Positions 13,204 through 23,700 of a stretch of DNA of 64,000 bases are shown piece after piece. The DNA comes from Eremophila alpestris peregrina. Its lineage: Eukaryota; Chordata; Aves; Passeriformes; Alaudidae. The stretch covers positions 17,160,952-17,224,951 of the forward strand of contig WMCF01000008.1 in NCBI GenBank assembly GCA_009792885.1, in the 5' to 3' direction. Each line of letters opens with the position of its first letter. The stretch's first letter is position 1. Under the pieces are notes generated by a model. It saw only the letters and a program-made list of their open reading frames with translations, searched no databases and was not told the origin of the DNA. The position numbers and the translations under genes are program-made.

Positions 13204-16200
13204 AACACTTCACAAAGGCAATTAAATAATAATTATGCAAATTACAAAGAAAGAGAAAAAAATATAATTTAGATCCTTCACATACTCAGATCAGTGCTCA
13301 ACTATGTTTTTTGTGTATTCAAGGCAAAATAAATAAAAGCAGTATTAAGCTACTAAATGTATTAACATTTCAAAATATGTAACAACTTACTTGCACACCT
13401 TAACTAAATTCCATCCTACAGTCACAGTTCATAATAATACAGTGTAAGTACCAACAAACTGAAAGTTTGTGTATCTATGATACCTCAGTAAATTTTTATT
13501 TCAGTTTTAGAAGTGTTTAGTTAGTGCATACCTCTATAACCAAAGCTTTTTTCTTTTTCAACTCTAGGACAGTAAAGATGATCAAACAGGTTTCAATATA
13601 AATTCCATTTGATTTCAACGGTTTTTATCAGCTATCTAAAATGAGAGACTTCCCTATGAGTCCCATGAACACACATACTCACAATAACTCAGCTACAGCA
13701 AACTGTTCCTAATTTACCCAGTATCAACCATTTCTCTTGTTCACTTCATCCTTTTTTGTTCACCTCACTGCTTGCCAAATTGTTAAAATACCATGAGGAG
13801 TATCTTATATTAGAATTAAGTTACTGCAGATTTTTCAACAGTTAAAAACCTTCGTGCTTACCTTCCACTGCAAAGTTAACTGTCAGTTTCAAACAGCCCT
13901 GTGGACACAGCTGCCTGTACACTTTGTGATATTCTCACCGTTCAGTGAGTCATGCCGGCTTTGAAAAGTTCTCCCTTACACTTTGGCTTTCAACAACATC
14001 TATTCAGATATGGAACAAAAGCACAGCAAGAACTTCAGTTGAGCCAGGGAACAGGAAAATGCCTCCTGAATTTTAATTAACAGAACACACTAGAAAATGA
14101 CGGTACTACATCTCATAGGGCTGCTTCCAAATCAGAGCAACAAATTAAAAGTTTCATGTCTCTTTTTTGTTTGAGTTCTACCCCTTACTTAGCATCTTAA
14201 ATAAAGGCTTCTTCACAGTTTCCCACTTTTAGCTATCATAATAGCCAGTGATCGTAATATGTAACAAACGAGTTCTTGCTCCAAAAGAGCAAAATGTGCT
14301 TACAATGCAATATTCTCCTAGAAAAACTACAGACAAAAGCTCAAGTATTACAGTATCTCAACAAGATGGGAAGCTCAAAAGTTAGAGGTCAGACATCCAT
14401 CAAGATAATAATTTTCACTGTAGAACACTTCCTTGTCTTTTTCCACTGACTCCAGTCTTCTGGAGCTCAGATAAACCCTGCACATTTCAGCCATGCCATC
14501 ATTGTACTTACAGAACAGCTGACTAAACAGCACATTTTAAACCTAGCAGGCAGCAGTGACATGCAATGGCCAGCGTACATTGGATCCAGTCCTCCTGCTT
14601 ATTAAGCAATGAAAAGGGGGGAAAAAAAGGACGTTTTTATCTTGAAGATGTTGGCACCTTGACAGCTACAGCAATGACAGGGCCTTTTGTCTAAACTTTA
14701 AACACTCTTGTAACCAAGACACAATTAAATCTTCAGTATTCTGAAGGGCATCACCTTCAGAGTATGCTAGAAAAACTTTTGAACCACACAACTTCTCAGT
14801 TTGTACAGACTGTAGATTTTCCTTTTTTCATAATGTCAGCCAATACTGAAAGAATATTAAAATGTTGTTTTAATAGACTGAAACAGGGGAATTAATACAC
14901 AGCAACAGACACATCTGTAAACGGTGCTAGAAACGAGGGGAGAAAAGGATTGTACAATCAAGCAGAACTGTCTGAAGTAATTAAGCCCTACTGTTCCTCT
15001 GCTCATGGAAGAAACACTGCACAACTATTTCCATTATCTGTAACTTTCCAAAGACCATGGTTTAGTGGAAAATGGGTATTGCTTACCTGACAGCTTTTTC
15101 AGTGAATACTAGGTACTGATTGGCACAAATTACCATAGACACAAAACACAATCCTATTTTAACCCTTTTGATCAGTTTAGGGAGAAGGTTTGTGGAGTTT
15201 GTTTTGGTTTGTTTTTTGGTTTTTTTTACACAAAATTGGTGAGATATTCAGGTATTTATTTGAGATAATCTCTTTGAATAAAAAGAATTTATAAAGTCCT
15301 GCACCACTCACCAGAGCAGGGTTCAAACCATGGAACAATTTGTTCACAATTCCAAGTATTTCAGCCAGTATTGTACCTCAAAGTTCCCTCTCTCAAGCAC
15401 AGTATTACAGTATTTTCTCAGGTTATAGTGAAATTCTTCCTACCTCCTTTCCTGTGCAAATTTCCCATTTCCCTTTTGCACACAGGTTTATTGCATAATT
15501 CCTGTATCCTCTGCACTTGGCATCAGCATCAAAAAAAACCACTTAAACTTCAAAGTTCAGTTTCTACTCTAAAAATTTTCTGGGGCCCTTATTTTAGGTC
15601 CCTTCATCTCCTGTTCCTGATTCCAGAAAAAGGCTCTTTTGTTGTGCAAGACCGGGTAACCAGAACCCAAGTCGTAGACTAAGACTTTTTAATGCTAGGT
15701 ATGGCACAAATGTCCTGTGCAAAGAGATTCCTCCTAATTCTAAAGAATGCACAGGAATTTTACAGAAAGACTGCAGCAAGTATAACAATTCCAACACATG
15801 AGAAGCTTCTGAAGCTTACATTTAGCATCCTGACCAACTCTTCCATTTTCTGATGAGTTAACAGCTGCACCACACTTGTGTTTTTTCACAATATTTAATT
15901 ACGCTACTTGAGCTCATTACCTATATTCCTTGTTCAGTGTTTTCACTTCTTCTAAAACCAGCTCTTTGATATTTTGTTTCTCTCAAGCTGATTTCTCAGT
16001 CTGTGTTTCCTAGTTCATGTCTTGGGGCATCTACTGAACCAAGATCAAAATGCAGACCAAATAGCTTCAAACTGATGTCTTGCTCCCTTAGAGTAACATT
16101 TCCTACTCCCGTATAATACAAACTTCTTTGGATTTAGTCCTTCATGTAAACCATTATCTTTTCCAGAAACACAATCTCTTCATCCACCACATTTTTGCCA

Positions 16201-17150
16201 ACTCACACTTCCCCTGGCCGGCACTCCCACTGGAAACTCAGAAAACAGTACTTAAAATTCTTTAAATCAATGTATCCAAAAGATGCTAACACTGTCTCAG
16301 CATTTCTCTAAAAACAGCACTGACTACAGACATTCACACGTTTCTCCTTCCAATGGCATCATCTCAGTTACTTCAGAATGAGACACTGGAATCTGTGTGC
16401 AGATACTGGCAACCAAAATTTATTCTGTACAGAACTCGGTAAGTGTTAAATCATCAGAAACACATTCCTAGCCATTCTTTGCCTAAATAATGCTGAGTGA
16501 ACCATACAACTAGAAACTAAAACATTCCTGAAGACAACTGCTGCTTTAGTCACACAAGTTAGGCAGTGGATTTTGTGATTTCTACAAAAAAGCACTAACT
16601 GCTCTCCTCAACCTCCTGAAACAGCTTTATGTGGCAGTTCCTGTTGAAACTACTGGGATGCTGAGCTCATCAACTCAAGAAACTCTGCTTTGTGAAACAG
16701 TATTTGTTAAACAAAAGGCACAGAGGCCTTATACTAGATACCTGAACTGCACTGCGTGAAGAGAACATATCATAAAAATATGAACTACAGAGATAGTAAG
16801 CAAGTCAGGAAAATTGTATTTCCTCAGGCAGTACAGCAGCTCCTTCATTAATGATGTTAAGTAAAAAACACCTTTTTTTTTTTTTTTGTTAGGCAAGTTT
16901 ATCATGTTCTAGAGTTTATCCTATTACTTTGAAACTGGCAACTGAGAGCATCGTAATTCATCAATATGCCATTCCAGAGCGACTCTGTGCCTGCTTTATT
17001 CCCAGGGCCACGGAGAGGTGGAGGGGTCAGGGCAGGTGACAGCCTGGCCGAGGGTTCTCCCCGGTACGGGCGTCTCATCACAGAAACGCTGTCATAAACT
17101 ACGACCACAATTTCGGACAGCACCATCAGCAAGCAACGGGCTGCACGCAC
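13204..17150. other. Region between the MLC1 and MOV10L1 starts; likely MLC1 5' exon(s)
   Basis: No protein-coding exon was recognised. MLC1 needs at least one untranslated exon here, and two strong minus-strand donor sites are candidates: AAG|GTAAGC with the intron starting at 13861, and CAG|GTAAGC with the intron starting at 15086. A TGACTCA (AP-1-like) word lies about 90 bases 5' of the first. The rest is AT-rich sequence with a T run at 16872-16887. Confidence 0.4.
13862..14010 (-). other. MLC1: Candidate MLC1 5' untranslated exon
   Basis: On the minus strand the sequence ends CAGTGGAAG followed by the donor GTAAGC (13861-13856), 650 bases 5' of the first coding exon. The 5' limit is a guess. 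No transcript evidence is available, and other donors in this region compete. Confidence 0.25.
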
Positions 17151-17241
17151 CCTTTTCCTTTAAGATTTTCCGCGGTAGCCTCGTGCGACGCCACCTTTAC
17201 CGCGCCCTCAAGCCCCGCCAGCTGAGCCCCAGCAGAGGGCC

Positions 17242-17495
17242 CAAGGCTGAGAGCTGCGCTGAGGGCTCAGGGCTGCGCCGAGGGCTGAGAGCTGCGCTGA
17301 GGGCTCAGGGCTGGGCCGAGGGCTGAGAGCTGCGCCGAGGGCTGAGAGCTGCGCTGAGGGCTCAGGGCTGCGCCGAGGGCTGAGAGCTGCGCTGAGGGCT
17401 CAGGGCTGCGCCGAGGGCTGAGAGCTGCGCCGAGGGCTGAGAGCTGCGCTGAGGGCTCAGGGCTGCGCCGAGGGCTCAGGGCTGCGCCGAGGGCT
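17242..17495. repeat. 19-bp GC-rich minisatellite, about 13 copies
   Basis: A tandem array of a 19-base monomer in two main versions, GAGGGCTGAGAGCTGCGCT and GAGGGCTCAGGGCTGCGCC, often alternating so that a 38-base higher-order unit appears. It ends about 220 bases before the MOV10L1 ATG. Each monomer carries one or two GGG runs. Confidence 0.93.
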
Positions 17496-17625
17496 CCTCC
17501 CGCCTCCGCGGCAGCCCCTGCGCGGGCCCGCGGGCGCCCCCGAGGCGCGTGGCGCTGCCCCGTGACCCGGAGCGCGCAGCGCCATTGGCCGCGGCCGCGC
17601 GGGCTCGAGGCGGCTCGGGGCGAGG

Positions 17626-17634
17626 TTTCGCGCC
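17626..17634 (+). promoter_or_regulatory. E2F-like site upstream of MOV10L1
   Basis: TTTCGCGCC matches the E2F consensus TTTSSCGC. It lies 82 bases before the ATG, a usual distance for a promoter-bound E2F. Binding is inferred. Confidence 0.5.
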
Positions 17635-17715
17635 TGGGCCTCGCGCGCTCTGCCGAGTGTGGCGCGTCTCTAGGGCCGTCCTGGGAGCTCCGACTCTTCG
17701 CTGAGGGGCTGCGGG

Positions 17716-17794
17716 ATGCTCTCCCTCCTTTCTAAGACGCTCTCCTACTTCTGGAGACGCGCGGATGATGAAGATAAGAGATGGGCGATCTCTG
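17716..17794 (+). CDS. MOV10L1: MOV10L1 exon 1 (residues 1-26 plus one base)
   Basis: Starts at the ATG in GCGGGATGC inside the CpG-rich block and ends at donor GTAGGA. MLSLLSKTLSYFWRR resembles the human start. Confidence 0.92.
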
Positions 17795-20700
17795 GTAGGA
17801 ATTCCGGGCCGGTTGTGGGTTTGTGGTGCAGTTTCTGAGCCGTGAGGTGTGCTCGTCCCCCACGTGACTGGAGCTGAGTGCAGACCTCTTTCCTTAAGAA
17901 AGGCTGTTAGGAGAAGATTGAGATTATAAGGCATCATTTTGACTACAAAGCTTGTGGAAGTTTTCCAAAAAATACTTTTTTTGCCTTTTCCTGGGTAGGA
18001 CAGGTTACTTTTGCTGCGAAGAGTATGGAGTGAGGTGGAGGGGCAGTGCCCTGGCAGCCAGGAGGATCAGCCATGTCCATCGGGAACAGCAGCGTTGGCT
18101 GGGCGAGGGAGGGCATTGTCCCCTCTGCTCTGCTCTGCACTGGAGCAGCCTCACCTCGAGTGCTGTGTGCAGTTTAAAATGCCTCAGTATAAGAACTACA
18201 TTATATTTTAGATATATATATTATTACAAACCATTATAGTGAGTCTAGTGGAGGGTGAGCAGGACGGTGAAAGGCCTCGAGGGTGTGACTTAGGAGGAGC
18301 AGCTGAGGTCACTCGGCTTTTTAGCTTGGAGAAAAGCTGAGGTGTGACCTCATCACAGCCGACACATGGAGGGCGGATGCGGGGTGCTTGTCTCGTCTCC
18401 CTGAGGACCAGTGACAGGACACAAGGAATGGAAGGAAGCTGCATCTGGGGAGGTTCAAACTGGACAGTGGGAAAAGGCTCCTCACTGCCATGGTAATCAG
18501 TCACTGGAACAGGCTTCCCAGGGAAGGCACCAAGTCTGTCAGAGTTCAAGGGGCATCTGCATGATGCACTGAGTCATATTGTTTAGTTTTAGATAGTCCT
18601 GGGAGGAGCAGAGAGTTAGACAAACCCTGTGATCCTTGTGGGTCTCTTTCGCTGTGAGTTACTCTATGAATTGGGGTTTTTTAAAATGGGGCTTAAAGCA
18701 CGTTGGTTTTAAAATGTAGTTTTTATTCAACTAGCTTTATGAATTGGTTGAAACCATAAATTGCTGTAAGACTTCAAGACTTAATTGTGAAAATAATTAC
18801 TTGGCATCTGTTGCTCTTCCCACTTGGCCTTTGATAGAACGGATGTCTCTTTTAGTAGCATTCATAACTTTTTGCATAGTCCTATAAACAAGTGATTTGG
18901 GTTTATGTCAACACTTTCCCTTTTGATGCAGGTGATAAAGAATTGAAAAGCGTACAAGGAGTAGTGACAAGACTTTGCCATGATTATGGGATGATAGATG
19001 ACATGATAGTCTTCACAAAGGATGTTGTTACAAAAAACATGCTGCTGGCTGTTGGACAAGAAGTTACTGCCACTGTGGAGGAGGATAAAACATCAGGGGG
19101 CCTGAAGGCTGTCAGGGTAAGAGGTGAAGAGAAATAGTAGTCTCACTTTCTCCATAAGTACCTTGAGGCTTTGTTTTGGAAGTTGCTGTAGTTTCAGCCT
19201 CACAAATTCTACTGTATATGATAAATTGCAAGCCCTTCACGTAGAGGGGATAAGTTGGATTTCATGGGTAATTTTATTGTTTCATTCCATCTCCTTCCAA
19301 ATTATGTTTAATACTGATTCTCTGGATATAGGTGTAGATGCAGTGAATAAGAAGCTATTAGTTGAGATAATTGTATGAGAATTTTAGTCATGGCTACTCC
19401 ATGATCTGTGTAACTTTTCTGATTTTCAGTCAATTTTATGTTATATGGGTGGATAAGGAAATCAAAGCAGTTTGATTTTGTGCAAAGTTTGCTTTTTTTA
19501 TACAGAAGTAATTTATGTTCTTGTGAATAGGAACAGAAATTTCAAAACTTCTTGTAAAAATTGGTAACTTAATGTTACAGACAATTACAAAAATTGAGAT
19601 CTTGCTACCTGTTTTGCTTAGCACTTCATTTGCAAACCTATTTCAAGCTTGATTTTTATACCTTGACACAAATTTTGAGTCAAGCTTTTCATAGCAAATC
19701 ATGTTGAAACCATGTGTAGTTTCATTGATTAAATAAAACCAAATAAAGACTTAATGGGGAGACAGTTTTATTCTGTGATCCAAAATTAAACAGAGGGAAA
19801 GTAAAGAGGAAGTCTTGTTTCTAAAGTATTACCAGCTCTATTGCTATCAGAAACCTAATGTCTTGTGAGAAAACCTTATATATCTTATTTCCTTTTGTTT
19901 CTCCTTTTTAAATTTAAATTAGTTTCTTGCATAAAAACTAAGTACTGTTTGTCCAACAAGCAGTATCAATACTATTTGGTAAAAAAGTACTCACACAGAG
20001 TCAGAAATTTGAGTAGTTTAAATCTTAACCTTTTCTTCCTTGTTTTTCTTCTGACTGACAGCTTTTACCATACTGTTGAATTATTGTCATTGCTCCAAAA
20101 TACATAAAGCTGGTAACTGAGAAACTGCATTTGGATCTACAAAGCAACTAGAATATTTTAGCAGTTGTGGCATGTTTTGCTGTATATTCTAGATAATGGC
20201 ATTTTCAAAAGTACTGTTTTTTCAAAAGCATGATGATTCTCCTTGTTCCTGTTTGTGAGCCATAATTCTGCAGGCATCTCAGACTGTTGGCAATGTAGTT
20301 TGTGGCTGGGTGAAAAGCTTTGAGACAAGTTTGTGTCAAAAGCTGACTATACTCCATAGAAAGTCAAAGTCTTAGGGCAGTCTTGATTCAGTAAGCAAGA
20401 AGAAAAAGCTAATTTCTTCAAAGTCTGTTCTAAGAACATAAATAAAAAACTAAACTATTCTGTACTTTGTGATGTATTGCCTTACTTTCCATATAGTGGC
20501 ACAAACTTGAGATACTCTGAACATTTGATAAGAACAGACAACAGTATTTGAACTCTAGTTGTTTTGCATGGTGAAGAACTAAGTCCCTTTTCAAACCCCT
20601 AGTTACACGAGAAAATTTAGCTTTCTGACATGCATAATTATTAACTACTGTACAAAGTGATGCTTGAATACCAGTACTATCTCCTTCTAAATAACAGATA

Positions 20701-23700
20701 TTGCCACTTAACTTTGGGTTTTAAGTGATCTAAAAGGTACTCCTCAAATTGCAGGCAGGAGTACAAGCTCTGCAGCCTGGACACTGCCAACTGCAGTTTG
20801 GGGCAGAATCTGGAAGTTCTGCACAGTTCAAACTTCGGTGGTGTCAGTGTGTTTATGTTGCTTGTTTTGCAAAGAGTGTGTCAGACTTGGGTGGCTCTCT
20901 GCTCAGTTGAGTGTTTCAGCTGCTGTTTGGAGCTACTGGCCATGTGGTTTGGACAGATCATGGCTCAGAAGTCTGGGAATTCAGTTAATTTGAGGTCGAG
21001 TCCTAATTAAACTCTGCATGGAATGATTATAGGTTCTTCAGCAGGCTTTCAAACCAGGCTGCTACCAGTGGTGGGTGGTAGGAAGGCTATTCTGACCCAT
21101 GAGAAACAACTTTAGTTTTATTGGTACGGAAAAAAAGAAGCATCAAAAGAAAATGTATGTTGGCAGTTTTAGGGTATTTCCGTGTCTTAAAAGCATTTCT
21201 TTAGGTCTACAAATTACTTCCAAGTGTAACTTCATATGGATAGTTTACATGAAATGTAAATTTACTAGCCTTCTGGGGAACAGTTTGCTTATTCATGTTC
21301 TATCCATATGAAGCCATAAAAATCACTTTGGAGAAAGTTTGATATTCTCAGACTTTCCTTGTGAATGGGAAGATAGGGTGTCAGACTGGAACAAAGCATA
21401 GATTTTTCTTTAATGTTTTTTACAATGAGTTTTCATGTTGTCAGAGAAATATTATGTAATAATAATTCTTTTAATGCAACAAAACAGTATTGGCTAAAAA
21501 ATAAATAGCTATATATAATCATCTGTAGTGTTTGCAAACCTCTGAAGTATAGGTAGATGTAGGCTATTTATTACTGTCATAAATGGTAAGCATGTTCAAC
21601 AAAATAAATAATAGATAATTTAGCATGATGATATACTTCAGGTTGGATCAGACTTTATTAAACCTACACGTGAGGTGGTATATGAAGAGTCTGTAGGAAG
21701 CAGCTCTAGGGATTTTCTTAATCAAATTACTAAAAAGTGACAGGGTCAGTTTGAAATACATGTAGTGTTTATAAATACTATCTTGAAAACATTTTTTTTG
21801 CTGTCTGAAATAGTCCTTTTCTACTTCCAGTTGTGTACAGACACATTGCTGGACGTGGTATTCCTGTCAAATGAAGAAAAATCTTATGTAGACCTAGTGT
21901 AAGGGATGTGTGAGAATGGTTTGAAAAATCAGCATGTAATTATAGCAGTTGTCAGCACTGCAGCACACGGAGCTCTATAAAAGAGAGCTGGTTATTACTT
22001 ACTCTTTTTGTGTCCAAAAAGTAACAGCTACAGTAAGTAATTGTCTAATAAGAAGGTTTGCCTCCATAAGCAGTTGAAATTTTGTATATTTATTGTAGGA
22101 GTGTATATATATATATATATATGAGTGTATATATATATATATATATATATATAGTGTCAGCTATTTAAATGTTGGGATTATTTTTTATTAATAGGTAGAC
22201 ACCATCCAGAATACACAAGACTCCAGTCCTGCTTGTGATGCCTCTGAACTAAATAAGAAAACATTAATTGGCAGTATTACCTCTCTGTCTGTGGATGGTG
22301 GCTATATTAATCAGAACACTTACTTTGCAATGCAGGACGTCTGGGAAGGTGTGTAGGGATTTCTTGTTTCCTCTTTCTTTATATTTTTGTATGTACAATA
22401 GAAGTATCTTCTGATAAACTTGCAGTTGTCATCCCAAATAAGTTCTAGTAAAGTATGCACTGAAACATAATGAAACAGACAGACATGGAGGAAGAAAGCT
22501 GCCTGTTCATTCTCACTGAGCGTGACCTGCATTTAAACACAAGTATGATGTGTTAATTATAATCATTATTATAATTATAATAATATAAGCAGGTGTATTT
22601 TTCCACTGGTATCTCCTTCATGGTTTGCCATAACCTGCAAAGCAAAGAACTGCAAAGAGAACTTTGGACTCAGTGGGTCTGAATAATGCATTACTTTGGC
22701 TTTTATTTAACTTACACTAATTCTGTAGGGGAGTAATGTAAATGTTATCAATAGTAATTACCTTGAGAATTGTTCTGTTTTGTATAGATTTCAAACCTTA
22801 TGAAGGTGACTGGGTGCAAGCAAAATACTATATTAACTCAGCAACATGGAAGAGTGAAGCAGTTGCTGTAAGGCCTTTGAGGTATAAACAAGTGAACAAG
22901 GTAAATGTTCTGAACATTGTTTTTGGCAAGAGGAGTCCCGGATGAAGTGAGGTTTCAAATTGGTTTCAGTTACAAATATTGGTAGATTTTCTGTAGCACA
23001 TCTTTAAAAGATAAACTGTATCAATTCATCCATTCAGAGCATGTTTGTGAAACAATAAGGCATTTTGAAAATGCATGCACATTTTGGGTTGAACAGAAAG
23101 AGTAACTAACATGTATTATGAATTGCTGAATTTTATTTTTACTGTTATTTATAAGGACGACTGGGGAATTTTTTATATTTAATTTATTCAAGTGTTTCAG
23201 CTTAAAAACAACCACTGTCCCTTTTTTTGTTTTAATGAAAATATTTGTTCACTCTAGTAATGCATATGCTATGCTTGGTTTATGGTTTATTGTCTTTGTC
23301 TTAACCCTATATATTGAATATTTGCATGTCATACATAGGAAAATAATTCTTCTCTTTACTGCTAGTATGAAAGTATAAATCAGATGAGTTAATATGTCAC
23401 AAGAAAGGTATCATGGCTAAGTCTAGTGCACATATTGTAGTATGCACTTCAGTGGAACTTAATGCTTATTTGAAGTACTTATGTGTCTTTGCCCTTCTAA
23501 ATCTGAAGACAAGCTCAGTGATTCTGAGTTAAAGCTCTGTGTTAACCTCCTGTGAATAACTGATATTTCAGAATGCATTTTTATTAATGCTAGAAGGGCT
23601 GTTTAAGGGGGAAAAACAGGCAATGTTAGTATGTCTGTTAGCTTAAAAAGATAATATTCAGTAACAGTGAATACAAACTCTTACAGGTTCGCATTTCCAG

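Larger units (their letters stand above)
17150..17770. promoter_or_regulatory. CpG-rich block at the MOV10L1 start
   Basis: This is the only strongly GC- and CpG-rich stretch of the window. It covers the likely MOV10L1 promoter, 5' UTR and first coding exon. It contains an inverted CCAAT box (ATTGG, 17584-17588), an E2F-like TTTCGCGCC (17626-17634) and no TATA box, as expected for a CpG-island promoter. It could also influence MLC1, whose ATG is 4.5 kb away on the other strand. Confidence 0.75.

Noticed and set aside
17018..17326. 102-codon plus-strand open frame over the minisatellite
   Set aside because: Its C-terminal half is the translated 19-base repeat, and it does not join MOV10L1 in frame.
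17242..17495. CRISPR-like regular repeat
   Set aside because: The repeats are contiguous with no unique spacers and the DNA is vertebrate; this is a minisatellite.
17476..17937. 153-codon minus-strand open frame across the CpG-rich block
   Set aside because: It is antisense to MOV10L1 exon 1 and the minisatellite, made of Arg/Pro/Ala-rich translation of GC-rich DNA. No stop codons are expected there by composition alone.
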